Made by a program: the position numbers and the translations under genes. Below, piece by piece: positions 6,810-14,527 of a DNA stretch of 20,351 bases; the stretch's first letter is position 1, and every line of letters begins with the position of its first letter. The notes beneath the pieces are model-generated. The model was not told where the DNA came from and made no database searches. It worked only from the letters and a program-made list of their open reading frames with translations. The DNA is from Phycisphaerales bacterium (GTDB lineage Bacteria; Planctomycetota; Phycisphaerae; Phycisphaerales; UBA1924): contig JAUXUZ010000161.1 of the NCBI GenBank assembly GCA_030680655.1, forward strand, positions 1 to 20,351. The letters are read 5' to 3'.

Positions 6810-7427
6810 ATGAAGATTGCTTTGACTGCTCTTGCGATCGCCGCCGCCGCCGGTGCTGCTAACGCCTCGATTTTCTTCGAGACCGAAGGTAACAACACGA
6901 TGGGCACGGCCAACTTTATCGGCACGTTCGGCGCACCCGGCGAGGGCATCCTCGTTGACGGCGCCATCACCCCCGGCACGGTTGGCACCCCCAACGCTCC
7001 CGGCACCGCTGGTGACGTCGACTGGTTCTCCTTCACGGTGACCGGCAACACGACGTTCGTCGCGTCGATCTTCGCCATCATCAACAACGGCACCGGCATC
7101 CCCGACAGCCAGTTGATCTTGACTGACGCGAGCGGCAACATCCTCTCGTTCGATGATGATTCCAACGTCGGGTTCATGTCGTCGCTGAACACGATCTCGC
7201 TCGGTGCGGGCACGTACTTCATCGGCGTCACCGGTTACAACGACCTCAACATCGGTGGCGCGGGCGGCGTGCAGCTCCCCGACGGCTTCACCGGCGCGAG
7301 CCAGCTCTCGGGCCACACCGAGAACTGGACATACAAGCTCATCATCGGTCTGAACATCGTTCCCACGCCGGGCGCCGCCGCCCTGCTCGGGCTCGGTGGC
7401 CTGGTCGCCGGCCGCCGTCGTCGCTAA
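6810..7427 (+). CDS. Secreted PPC-domain-like protein with PTPG-type CTERM sorting tail, paralogue 2
   Basis: The protein has 205 residues. A short signal peptide (MKIALTALAIAAAAGAANA) precedes FFETEGNNTMGTAN and the PPC-like series GDVDWFSFTVTG, DSQLILTDASGNI, FDDDSNVGF and LGAGTYFIGVTG. The tail VPTPGAAALLGLGGL followed by VAGRRRR is nearly the same as in the preceding gene. AAGGAG (6797-6802) lies 7 nt before ATG 6810, a strong ribosome site that suggests good expression. The 132-bp gap from its paralogue, with its own ribosome site, and the strong terminator after the gene suggest a two-gene transcript or two separately promoted copies. It is presumably a surface or matrix protein; partner and ligand are unknown. 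Confidence 0.87.
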   Translation: MKIALTALAIAAAAGAANASIFFETEGNNTMGTANFIGTFGAPGEGILVDGAITPGTVGTPNAPGTAGDVDWFSFTVTGNTTFVASIFAIINNGTGIPDSQLILTDASGNILSFDDDSNVGFMSSLNTISLGAGTYFIGVTGYNDLNIGGAGGVQLPDGFTGASQLSGHTENWTYKLIIGLNIVPTPGAAALLGLGGLVAGRRRR

Positions 7428-7445
7428 ACCGCTCATCAGCGGTTT
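7426..7445 (+). other. 8-bp hairpin at the stop codon of paralogue 2
   Basis: AAACCGCT (7426-7433) pairs with AGCGGTTT (7438-7445) around a CATC loop, overlapping the TAA stop (7425-7427). No T-run follows, so it is more likely a 3'-end stabilising structure or a weak terminator than the main one 38 bp downstream. Confidence 0.4.
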
Positions 7446-7482
7446 CGTGATGCAGGTTCAGATTCATCCGATCTAAAGGATG

Positions 7483-7519
7483 AACGCCCTCGAAGCTCCG
7501 GCTTTGAGGGCGTTTTTTT
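7483..7519 (+). terminator. Strong intrinsic terminator
   Basis: AACGCCCTCGAAGC (7483-7496) pairs with GCTTTGAGGGCGTT (7501-7514) over 14 bp, including one G-U pair, around a TCCG tetraloop. It leads into a run of seven T (7513-7519). It ends the PPC-CTERM transcript 55 bp after the stop codon. Confidence 0.9.
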
Positions 7520-7765
7520 ATTTTGCGCGCGACCAGGCATTTGGCGTGCGGTCAGAGTTTCGGCGGGTGTGCTCGGGGTGAATAGCAGAGGCGGGCCGCA
7601 CTTCCAGCCACCGTTTGGTTGAAGCGGGCGGGAATGCCCAATCCAGACCTTGCAAGCCCTCGGCTCCGCTGCGCTCAATCGATTGTCGGGCCGACAGAGC
7701 AGCCGCGCATCGCGGCCATTGGTCGCTCTTTGCTGCCTGCGCTATCTGTCACTGTGAGCTTTCGG
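7520..7765. other. Intergenic region with no recognised content
   Basis: This convergent gap lies between the terminator of the PPC-CTERM genes and the end of the M48 peptidase gene. I see no RNA gene, repeat or convincing small gene; the open frames crossing it have no family resemblance and weak starts. Confidence 0.5.
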
Positions 7766-9790
7766 TCACCTTGCCGTCACTTGAAGCGCCAGCGGCAGAT
7801 CGAGCGCATCAGCGATCGCCTGCAGCAGCTCCGATTCCTGCGGATCGATCTGCCCGTCGGCCCCCGCCAGTTCAGCGCACGCCGTCAGCACCCGTGAGCG
7901 GAGCTTCGGCGCAACCGATCGCATGACTCCCAGTGCGTTGACGATGGCCTCGGCGGGCAGGTCAGCGGCGGCCCTGCGGCCAACCGGCGAGAGTGAGAAG
8001 CGTGCCAGCGCGGCGTTGACGCTCTTTTCCGCCTCCGCTGGATCGGTCGTGCCGGCCATCGCCACGGCCCAGAAGAGCGCGGCAACAGGCTCGCCCAGGC
8101 GGTGGAGCGCGTAGTACTGCACGGGCACGGGCCTGGCGTCCAGGTGGCGGCGGTCGAGGTGCTTGATGAGGATCTGCTCAAGGCAGACCTCAAACAGGTC
8201 CACCCGGTTGTCGGCGTTGATCGTGCTGGTGACGGCCGCGCGGAACGCCCGGTACTGCTCGGGCGAGAGCGTGGCGAGAGCCGCCATCGAAAGGTCGATC
8301 AGCGGCAGGCGGATTGACCGGTCGTTGCGGGCGAGCTCTTTCGCCAGCACGCGCGTGTTCTGCGCGGTGGGCCCGCCGAGCAGGGCGGCGATCGAGCCGA
8401 GCTGTGCCTCGCTGATCGCGGTGTCGGCGTCCAGGAGCATCGCCAGCAGCAGGGCGCGGGCGGTGAAGGGCTCGCGTGCAAGCTGGCGCAGCCGCTCGGG
8501 GATCGCCGCGAGCGCTGCACGGGCAGCGCCGACGCGCTCAAAGACCTGCTGGGCCGAGAGCTCGCCCGCAAGGAGCAAGCCAGTCTTTCCGCCAGTCTTT
8601 GCGCTCGCCGCTGCCGCGGCCAGCCCGGCGAGCCCAACGGCTGCGAGCGGCACTCCGTGCACTGTGCGTGCACTTCCCGCTCCGGATTGTCCTTCGTCTC
8701 CACCGGTGGACCGATCGGCGGGCGCCGAGGTGTCGCGTCCGCGGAGGAAGGACCCGTCCCACTGAGGGTCAACCCTGCGGATGCGGTCTTCGAGCGGCGG
8801 GTGGGTGGCGAGCGCTCCGCCCATCCACGAGTTGACGCACGAAACGAACATCATGTGGCTGCACTCGGAGGCCTTGCCAGAGTCGAGCCGGCCTTGCTTG
8901 CCCGTTCCACCGATCACCCGGAGCGCGCCGCCGATGCCCTCGGGGCTGCGGGTGAACTGCACCGCCGACGCGTCGGCGAGGTACTCGCGCTGCCTGGAGA
9001 TCATCGCCTTGATCAGGCGGGCACAGAGCACGCCCGACGCACCGATCACGATCAGCAGCAGCCCGGCCAGCGGGAGCGCGTTGTTCCGCCTGCTCCCGCC
9101 GGTCCGCAGCAGCACATGACCCAGGAGCCCGACGCAGACGATGCCGTAGAGCAGGCCCATCAGGCGCAGGTTGAGGCGCATGTCGCCGTTGAGGATGTGG
9201 CTGAACTCGTGGGCGACAACCCCCTGCAGCTGCTCGCGTGTGAGCCGCTGCAGCGTGCCGCGGGTGACGGCGACGACCGCGTCGCTGGGCGAGTGTCCGG
9301 CGGCGAAGGCGTTCACGCCGTCCTCGCGCTCCATGATGTAGACCGAGGGGACGGGGACCGAGGCGGCCAGGGCCATCTCTTCAACAACATTCAGGAGGCG
9401 GCGCTCGTCGAGGTCGGCGGTGCCGGGGCTGACGAGCCTTGCGCCGAGCCCCTCGGCCACCACCGCGCCGCCGCGCCGCAGCGACACGTAGCGCACGAGG
9501 CTTGCGCCGAGGATCAGCGAGAGCGTTGCGACCAGCGCGCCGATCAGGATGACCAGGTTCGGGCCGTGGGAGAACGTCGCCACAGGGTCGTGCAACGCCC
9601 CCTGGAACGTGCGGGCGACGGCGCTGGCGCGATCACCCCGGGGCTCAACGGCGGCGGTCAGGTAGAGCCCGGTGAGCACGAGCACGGGCACGACGCAAAG
9701 GGTGACCGCGACGACGGCCGCGCCGTACAACGCGACGCACAGCGTGGTGCGTTTGCGTGCGGCGGCCTGTTGCTCGAAGAAATCGACCAA
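7766..9790 (-). CDS. M48 family (HtpX-like) membrane zinc metallopeptidase with a long C-terminal extension
   Basis: The protein has 674 residues, more than twice the length of E. coli HtpX. The N-terminus FFEQQAAARKRT precedes two membrane helices (about 16-46 and 79-104). The zinc site is HEFSH (194-198, in GVVAHEFSHILNGD), with Glu269 in SRQREYLADASA as the likely third ligand. Two more hydrophobic helices (about 209-228 and 238-260) follow the HExxH, and THPPLEDRIRRV (329-340) closes the catalytic domain. From about 350 a linker leads to a 300-residue Ala/Leu-rich helical region whose end (GADGQIDPQESELLQAIADA) looks TerB-like. The family degrades damaged membrane proteins. The start is TTG 9790; no nearby ATG fits the FFE start. 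It lies 43 bp after lemA on the same strand. Confidence 0.9.
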   Translation of the reverse strand: MVDFFEQQAAARKRTTLCVALYGAAVVAVTLCVVPVLVLTGLYLTAAVEPRGDRASAVARTFQGALHDPVATFSHGPNLVILIGALVATLSLILGASLVRYVSLRRGGAVVAEGLGARLVSPGTADLDERRLLNVVEEMALAASVPVPSVYIMEREDGVNAFAAGHSPSDAVVAVTRGTLQRLTREQLQGVVAHEFSHILNGDMRLNLRLMGLLYGIVCVGLLGHVLLRTGGSRRNNALPLAGLLLIVIGASGVLCARLIKAMISRQREYLADASAVQFTRSPEGIGGALRVIGGTGKQGRLDSGKASECSHMMFVSCVNSWMGGALATHPPLEDRIRRVDPQWDGSFLRGRDTSAPADRSTGGDEGQSGAGSARTVHGVPLAAVGLAGLAAAAASAKTGGKTGLLLAGELSAQQVFERVGAARAALAAIPERLRQLAREPFTARALLLAMLLDADTAISEAQLGSIAALLGGPTAQNTRVLAKELARNDRSIRLPLIDLSMAALATLSPEQYRAFRAAVTSTINADNRVDLFEVCLEQILIKHLDRRHLDARPVPVQYYALHRLGEPVAALFWAVAMAGTTDPAEAEKSVNAALARFSLSPVGRRAAADLPAEAIVNALGVMRSVAPKLRSRVLTACAELAGADGQIDPQESELLQAIADALDLPLALQVTAR

Positions 9791-9833
9791 CGTTTGAGCT
9801 CGCTTGGAGCGGTCGGGGAGGGGCCAGCGGGGG

Positions 9834-10439
9834 TTAGAACTTTACAACCGGGGCGTTCTGGATCTGCGCCTTGTCGGCGAACTCCAGCTGCACGGCGTCC
9901 TGGCCGTAGCCGAACATGCCCGCGACGACGATGGGCGGGAAGGAACGCCGGTAGGCGTTGAACCGCATGGCCGAGTCGTTGTACGCCTGACGGGCAAAGG
10001 CCACTTTGTTCTCTGTCGCGGAGAGTTCTTCGGAGACCTGCATCATGTTGGCGTTGGCCTTGAGGTCCGGGTAGGCCTCCGAGAGCGCAAAGAGCCGGCC
10101 GAGCGTGCCGGTCAGCTGGTTCTCGGCGGCCGAGAGCGAGGCGAGCGCGGTGGCGTCGCCGGGGTTCGCCGCGGCGGCTTTGAGCCCCGCCGAGGCGGCG
10201 TTGCGGGCGGAGATGACGGCCTCGAGCGTGGTGCGCTCGTGGGCCATGTACCCCTTGGCCACCTCGACGAGGTTGGGGATCAGGTCGTAGCGGCGCTTGA
10301 GCTGCACGTCGATCTGGGCGAAGGCGTTCTTGAAGGCAACCCCGAGCCCGACGAGCCTGTTGTAGATGCCGATCACCATGAGCACGACCACAACCACAAC
10401 AACGGCGACCACGATCAGTGCGAGGACAACGGGTGTCAT
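9834..10439 (-). CDS. lemA: LemA family protein
   Basis: The protein has 201 residues. LemA proteins are single-pass envelope proteins with a helical cytoplasmic or periplasmic domain; their biochemical role is unsettled. One membrane helix (residues about 3-26, nearly all Val/Ala/Ile) is followed by IYNRLVGLGVAFKNAFAQID and VQLKRRYDLIPNLVEVAKGY, the family hallmark, and by AYPDLKANANM and FNAYRRSFPP. ATG 10439 is preceded by AAGGAG (on the plus strand CTCCTT 10448-10453) at 8 nt, which fixes the start and excludes a longer in-frame version. It is first in a two-gene unit with the M48 peptidase, a recurrent pairing in bacteria. Confidence 0.93.
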   Translation of the reverse strand: MTPVVLALIVVAVVVVVVVLMVIGIYNRLVGLGVAFKNAFAQIDVQLKRRYDLIPNLVEVAKGYMAHERTTLEAVISARNAASAGLKAAAANPGDATALASLSAAENQLTGTLGRLFALSEAYPDLKANANMMQVSEELSATENKVAFARQAYNDSAMRFNAYRRSFPPIVVAGMFGYGQDAVQLEFADKAQIQNAPVVKF

Positions 10440-10574
10440 GGACAACGCTCCTTGCGGCAGGGGGAGTGCGTGTGTCTGAGGGCCCCCGCCGCGACGGCCA
10501 ATGATATCAGTGTTCGCCTCGCCGTGCGGCCTCGCCTCAAGTCCGGCGCGGCGCTGTCGAACCAGGAGCTTTCC

Positions 10575-11597
10575 ATGCTGATGCGTCCGCTCGGGCAGTC
10601 GGGTATCCAGGCGTCGGCGGTCGCGCTTGGAACATGGGTCATGGGTGGGTGGATGTGGGGGGGCGCCGACGAGGGCGCGTGCGTGCGGGCGATCCACGCG
10701 GCCGTGGATTCGGGCGTCAACCTGCTCGACACCGCGCCGATCTATGGCTTTGGGCAGTCTGAGATGGTGGTCGGCAAGGCGATCAAGGAACTCGGGCCCG
10801 CGGGGCGTGACCGTGTAGTGGTTGCGACCAAGTGCGGCATGGTGACGACGCCCGGGCCGGGTAAAGGGCGGGTCATGATGCGGTCAACGGCGATGGGCGT
10901 TGCCGAGGACGGTCACATCGAGGTCTCGGTCTACAACGGGGCCGCGTCGATCGTCGCTGAGTGTGAACGGTCGCTCAAGCGGCTGGGCGTGGCGCACATT
11001 GATCTCTACCAGACGCACTGGCAGGAGGAGACAACGCCGTACGAGGAGACGATGGACGCCCTGCTCAAGCTTAAGCAGCAGGGGAAGGTGCGGGCGATCG
11101 GCGTCTGCAACGCGACCCCCGCGATCATGGACCGGTATCGATCAAGGGGCGAGCTCGACAGCGATCAGGAGAAGTTCTCCATGCTCGACCGCAAGCTGGA
11201 GGCCGAGCAGCTGCCCTACTGCCGCAAGAACAACGTCGCCGTGCTCGCCTACTCACCGCTGGCGCTTGGCCTGCTGACGGGCAAGGTCGGTCCCGACACG
11301 GCGTTCCCCGCTGGCGATCTGCGCCGCACCCACAAGCGCTACGCGAAGGACAACCTGGTAAGGGTGAATGCGCTGCTCGACCGCGTCCGCCCGGTCGCCG
11401 CGGCCAGGGGGTGCACGCTCGGCCAACTGGTCATCGCCTGGACCGTTCGCCAGCCGGGCGTCACGCACGCGCTGGTGGGGGCCCGCGACGAGAAGCAGGC
11501 CAAAGAGAACGCAGCGGCGGGGAGCATCGAGCTGAGCGCCGATGACCTTGCGACGATGGATAGAGCCGTACGCGAGGGTGCCGACGAGATCGTGTGA
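10575..11597 (+). CDS. Aldo/keto reductase
   Basis: The protein has 340 residues, a usual length for the family. It should be a cytoplasmic NADPH-dependent oxidoreductase with a TIM-barrel fold, acting on an aldehyde, ketone or sugar-like substrate that cannot be named from sequence. The catalytic tetrad is visible: Asp52 and Tyr57 in DTAPIYGFGQSE, Lys86 in VVVATKCG and His148 in IDLYQTHW. Later family blocks are GKVRAIGVCNATP, NNVAVLAYSPLALGLLTGK and the cofactor-binding end QLVIAWTVRQPGVTHALVGA. ATG 10575 follows AGGAG (10564-10568) at 6 nt; the open frame upstream runs antisense to lemA and is not part of the gene. It is divergent from lemA. Confidence 0.92.
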   Translation: MLMRPLGQSGIQASAVALGTWVMGGWMWGGADEGACVRAIHAAVDSGVNLLDTAPIYGFGQSEMVVGKAIKELGPAGRDRVVVATKCGMVTTPGPGKGRVMMRSTAMGVAEDGHIEVSVYNGAASIVAECERSLKRLGVAHIDLYQTHWQEETTPYEETMDALLKLKQQGKVRAIGVCNATPAIMDRYRSRGELDSDQEKFSMLDRKLEAEQLPYCRKNNVAVLAYSPLALGLLTGKVGPDTAFPAGDLRRTHKRYAKDNLVRVNALLDRVRPVAAARGCTLGQLVIAWTVRQPGVTHALVGARDEKQAKENAAAGSIELSADDLATMDRAVREGADEIV

Positions 11598-11714
11598 CCT
11601 GATCGACCGCGGCCTTGCTGCACTCGCCCTCTGGGCGAAGATCAAGACGCATCGGATATCGTTCTAGGCGCTCGCGCCCAACCTCGCAGCGCCTTAACGG
11701 ACCGGTCGCGGCGT

Positions 11715-12704
11715 CTACACAGGCCAGAAGCGCTTGATGATCTCCCAGTACAGCGGCAGACCGAACGCGATGTTCAGTGGGAACGTGATCGTCAGAGCGA
11801 GGGGGATGTAGATGCCGGGGCTTGCCCGGGGGATGGCGGTACGGGCGACGGCGGGCGCAGCGATGTACGACGCCGACGCCGCGAGCATCGTCAGCAGCAG
11901 CGAGTCGCCGCGCCCTAATCCGGCGGCGCGGCAGAGCACCAGCGCGGCGGTCGCGTTGACCACCGGCAGGATGACCGCGAAGGCGACCAGCGGCCAGCCG
12001 ACGACCCTGAGCGATCGCGACCGCTTGGCCGCCACAAGGCCGAGCTCAAGCAGGAAGAACGCGAGCACGCCCGGGAAGAGGTCGGTCGCCAGTGGTTTGA
12101 CGGCGGCGAATCCGCTGGGGCCGATGACCGCACCGACGAGCATGCTGCCAGTCAGCAGCACCACAGGACCGTTCAGCGTGGCCTCGCGCAGGCTGGCCCC
12201 GACCCCCTGGTGGTTCGCTCCCGGTATTCCTGCTGGGGCCTTGGCACGCCACGGACGCAGCAGCAGCAGCGAGATGATGATCGCCGGCGACTCCATGAGC
12301 GCCAGCGCGGCAACCATGTGGCCCCCGTAGGGCTCGCCGAGTCGGTTGAGGTAAGCGGCCGAGGTCAAGAACGTGACGGCGCTGACCGATCCGTAGACGG
12401 CGGCGAGTGCCGCCGCGTTGTCTGGTCCCAGTTTGCGCCGCAGGAGTGCAAAGACAACAAACGGCACGGTGCACGCGAAGCCGATGGCGATCGCCAGGCC
12501 AAGAACCGCGTCGGGCGTGATGGCGCTGTCCCTGATCTGCACGCCCCCCTTGAGGCCGATAGACCAGAGCAGGTAGAGCGAGAGGAGCTTGGTCACGGCT
12601 TCTGGGATGGCAAGGTCTGAACGCACAAAGCCCGCGAACAACCCAAGCCCGAAGAACAGGATCGGTGCGCTGAGCAGGTTCTCGGCAAGAAGGCCCATGT
12701 CCAT
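11715..12704 (-). CDS. SbtA-family sodium-dependent bicarbonate transporter-like membrane protein
   Basis: The protein has 329 residues and about ten hydrophobic helices. Family resemblance lies in NLLSAPILFFGLGLFAGF, DLAIPEAVTKLLSLYLLWSI, GLKGGVQI and AAVYGSVSAVTFLTSAAYL, then ALMESPAIIISLLLL, and in the second half AVIGPSGFAAVKPLATDLFP and LLTMLAASASYIAAPAVAR. Cyanobacterial SbtA imports bicarbonate with sodium; substrates of the non-photosynthetic members are less certain. I chose ATG 12704; an in-frame GTG at 12713 adds three residues, and no ribosome site separates them. It lies about 42 bp downstream of nuoI on the same strand and may share its transcript. No PII-like SbtB partner is seen nearby. 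Confidence 0.87.
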   Translation of the reverse strand: MDMGLLAENLLSAPILFFGLGLFAGFVRSDLAIPEAVTKLLSLYLLWSIGLKGGVQIRDSAITPDAVLGLAIAIGFACTVPFVVFALLRRKLGPDNAAALAAVYGSVSAVTFLTSAAYLNRLGEPYGGHMVAALALMESPAIIISLLLLRPWRAKAPAGIPGANHQGVGASLREATLNGPVVLLTGSMLVGAVIGPSGFAAVKPLATDLFPGVLAFFLLELGLVAAKRSRSLRVVGWPLVAFAVILPVVNATAALVLCRAAGLGRGDSLLLTMLAASASYIAAPAVARTAIPRASPGIYIPLALTITFPLNIAFGLPLYWEIIKRFWPV

Positions 12705-12746
12705 GGCGTGCACACTTGCGGTCAGGCGGGGCCGCGTCGGTTCAGG

Positions 12747-13307
12747 TCACATCGGTTTCTTGCTGATGGTGATGTCGTACATCTTCAGGAGCTTCTCTTT
12801 GTCAAAGATCATCTCCTGGCGTGTGCTGCCGACAATGTCGTACTCGGGGGTGAGTTCGATCGCGTCAACGGGGCAGGCCTCTTCGCACATTCCGCAATAG
12901 ATGCAGCGGAGCTCGTCGATCTCGAACTTCACGGGGTACTTCTCGCGGTCGTCCCAGGGGCTCTCGCCGGCGACGATGTGGATGCACCTGGCCGGGCAGA
13001 TCGTCGGGCACATCATGCAGGCGACGCACTTGACGCGTCCCTGCTCGTCGCGGTTGAGCCGGTGGACGCCGCGGAAGTTGGGGGCGTGCAGGCCGCCCTC
13101 TTCAACGGGCAGGTCCTCGCGGCGTACCTCGGGGTACTGCATGGTGCGGTTGGTCTTGACCGGGCTGAACTTGCTCTGGCCGAAGCTGGTGAAGAGGTGA
13201 CGGAACGTGGTCCCGAACCCCTTGAACACCTCGGGCAGGTAGACGCTCTCCATGCGGCTGAGCTCGGGCGTCTTGATGGCGAGAACGTCTTCTGGGCGGA
13301 TGGCCAT
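12747..13307 (-). CDS. nuoI: NADH-quinone oxidoreductase subunit I (two 4Fe-4S clusters)
   Basis: The protein has 186 residues, close to E. coli NuoI. It is the peripheral-arm subunit of complex I that carries clusters N6a and N6b on the cytoplasmic side of the membrane. Two C-x2-C-x2-C-x3-C-P motifs are visible: CVACMMCPTICP (94-105) and CIYCGMCEEACP (135-146). Family stretches FGTTFRHLFT, SPVKTNRTMQYPE, FRGVHRLNRDEQG and PVDAIELTPEY are present. ATG 13307 is chosen from the family start; further upstream in-frame sequence is atypical. No strong ribosome site is seen. No other complex I gene is found in this window, which is unusual because nuoI normally sits between nuoH and nuoJ. Confidence 0.93.
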   Translation of the reverse strand: MAIRPEDVLAIKTPELSRMESVYLPEVFKGFGTTFRHLFTSFGQSKFSPVKTNRTMQYPEVRREDLPVEEGGLHAPNFRGVHRLNRDEQGRVKCVACMMCPTICPARCIHIVAGESPWDDREKYPVKFEIDELRCIYCGMCEEACPVDAIELTPEYDIVGSTRQEMIFDKEKLLKMYDITISKKPM

Positions 13308-13391
13308 AGCTGCCAGAGTGTAGTCGAGAACGGGCGCTGGACGGGTGCAGCGCGCCGCGGACGGATGCGGGCGCGAATTTCGGTGGCTCCG

Positions 13392-13407
13392 GGCCCGAAT
13401 CCGGGCC
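13392..13407. other. Short inverted repeat in the divergent nuoI promoter region
   Basis: GGCCCG (13392-13397) pairs with CGGGCC (13402-13407) around AATC. It lies in the 125-bp gap between the divergent nuoI and SPOR-like genes and could be an operator or a chance GC palindrome. Confidence 0.2.
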
Positions 13408-13432
13408 AACCGTCCGTGTAGACTTACCCACT

Positions 13433-14239
13433 GTGAATCGCAAGCGTGGCGCACCAGTGCTGATTGAGTTGATCGCGCGGCCGAGTGGCCCGTCGATCGG
13501 CGGTCCCCCGGCCACACCGTCTGACGGGGCCGGGCGCGGTGGCAGCGCTGTGAGCAACCCGGCCAATTGGGGCGGGGCGGCTGACCGTCCAGCCGGTCGG
13601 GGTGACGGTCTCATCAGGCGTGACCTCCGGCTGCCGGCGATGCTGATCGGCGGCGGGATTGTCGTGGTCGTCTTCGCGGCGATCATCGGCTATCAACTCG
13701 GTCAGAAGAAAGAGCGGCAAGGGTGGGCGAATGACAATGCTGGCGGGAGCGGCCCGGGTCAATCGGGCAGTCCCGTTGCTCCGTTGGCCGGCCCGGGTGT
13801 GCGCGATCCACTCAACGAGGGAGGCATCGCTCCATCACCGAATGCAGCAGGGGGAGCGGGGTTTGTTCGCCCGCTGGTTCCAAATCCAGGCCAGCCGGTG
13901 ACCGAGATGGGCCTGCAGGATGGGTGGAATTACCTAGTTGTGGCGACGTTAAGGCGTGCCGACGCTGAGGAAGCGGCGACGTACCTCAAGGACAACGGGG
14001 TGCCGGTTCAACTGGTGCCGTACAAGAACGCCGGGGTGGATCGCGGGGGGGGCGATGCGAATAATGGACGCTGGCAGTTGTGGATACTGCGGGGGGTTCC
14101 CCGCGGCGAGTATTCGAAGTCACAGCCGGAGCGCGATGCGCTGAAGTCCAAGGTCGAGATGCTCGGCCGCACGTGGAAGGCGAAGAACCGCCAGGCCCCG
14201 ACGGATTTCAGCGGTTCGTTCTGGCAGTTGAAGTCGTAA
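13433..14239 (+). CDS. Single-pass membrane protein with SPOR-like C-terminal domain
   Basis: The protein has 268 residues. A basic N-terminal peptide (NRKRGAPVLIELIARPSG) and a Gly/Pro/Ala-rich linker lead to one membrane helix (about 69-87, AMLIGGGIVVVVFAAIIGY) followed by QLGQKKER. A second low-complexity linker (about 100-155) leads to a compact domain starting near DGWNYLVVATLRRADAEEA, where YLKDNGVPVQLVPYKN has the beta-alpha-beta feel of SPOR domains, which bind denuded peptidoglycan glycan strands. The SPOR call is from pattern only. The topology suggests an inner-membrane anchor with the C-terminal domain in the periplasm. The start is GTG 13433. The gene lies 40 bp upstream of the PVC signature protein on the same strand. 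Confidence 0.75.
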   Translation: MNRKRGAPVLIELIARPSGPSIGGPPATPSDGAGRGGSAVSNPANWGGAADRPAGRGDGLIRRDLRLPAMLIGGGIVVVVFAAIIGYQLGQKKERQGWANDNAGGSGPGQSGSPVAPLAGPGVRDPLNEGGIAPSPNAAGGAGFVRPLVPNPGQPVTEMGLQDGWNYLVVATLRRADAEEAATYLKDNGVPVQLVPYKNAGVDRGGGDANNGRWQLWILRGVPRGEYSKSQPERDALKSKVEMLGRTWKAKNRQAPTDFSGSFWQLKS

Positions 14240-14243
14240 GTCA

Positions 14244-14260
14244 CCGGCGGAGAGCGCCGG
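14244..14260 (+). other. 6-bp hairpin between the SPOR-like gene and the small basic protein
   Basis: CCGGCG (14244-14249) pairs with CGCCGG (14255-14260) around GAGAG, in the 40-bp gap and directly before the ribosome site AAAGGG (14268-14273). It could modulate differential expression of the two genes. Confidence 0.3.
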
Positions 14261-14279
14261 AAGCAAGAAAGGGTTTCGC

Positions 14280-14435
14280 ATGAGCATGGATCCGTCTTTG
14301 AAGATCAAGTCCGGTGGCACGACCAACCGCAGCGTTTACACGCGGGCGGAGCGCCTGGAGAAGCTGGCCGCGGAGCGCGTAGACCCCAAGCAGAAGGCGC
14401 TGGGGATTGCGAAGACGCGCATCGCCAAGGTCTGA
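14280..14435 (+). CDS. PVC-superphylum signature small basic protein
   Basis: This 51-residue protein begins MSMDPSLKIKSGGTTNRSVY, continues with TRAERLEKLAAERVDP and ends KQKALGIAKTRIAKV. It matches the small basic protein family conserved across Planctomycetes, Verrucomicrobia, Chlamydiae and Lentisphaerae, with the typical pattern MSxDxSLKxK, RNxxTRxERLxxL and a final LPKTRxxK-like block. Family members are thought to bind nucleic acid, possibly RNA or ribosomes, but the function is not established. AAAGGG (14268-14273) lies 6 nt before ATG 14280, and a clear terminator follows the stop by 27 bp, so the gene is compact and probably well expressed. It lies 40 bp after the SPOR-like gene, which may be co-transcribed with it. 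It is the best taxonomic marker in the window. Confidence 0.9.
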   Translation: MSMDPSLKIKSGGTTNRSVYTRAERLEKLAAERVDPKQKALGIAKTRIAKV

Positions 14436-14462
14436 GCCGCTGCTGAACAGTCGAGTGAACGG

Positions 14463-14490
14463 GCGGGCGGCGTTGGCCGCTCGCTTTTTT
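14463..14490 (+). terminator. Intrinsic terminator after the small basic protein
   Basis: GCGGGCGGC (14463-14471) pairs with GCCGCTCGC (14476-14484) around a GTTG loop, with one G-U pair, and is followed by six T (14485-14490). It ends the SPOR-like/small basic protein transcript and faces the end of the DCC gene. Confidence 0.85.
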
Positions 14491-14527
14491 GTTTAGCCGG
14501 GGTGGTTTGTTGACGGGGGCAAGCCGC

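Noticed and set aside
8657..9961. A 434-residue plus-strand open frame opposite the M48 gene
   Set aside because: It is antisense to a well-supported protease with clear motifs. Its composition (Arg, Gly, Ala, Glu, His) is typical of a high-GC shadow frame, with no family resemblance.
9804..10574. A 257-residue N-terminal extension of the aldo/keto reductase
   Set aside because: It runs antisense through lemA and the end of the M48 leader. The AGGAG before ATG 10575 and family length fix the shorter start.
11598..11714. Hairpins between the aldo/keto reductase and the SbtA-like gene as terminators
   Set aside because: TCGCCC/GGGCGA at 11624-11638 and a small GC palindrome further on form short stems, but neither is followed by a T-run on either strand, so they are not called.
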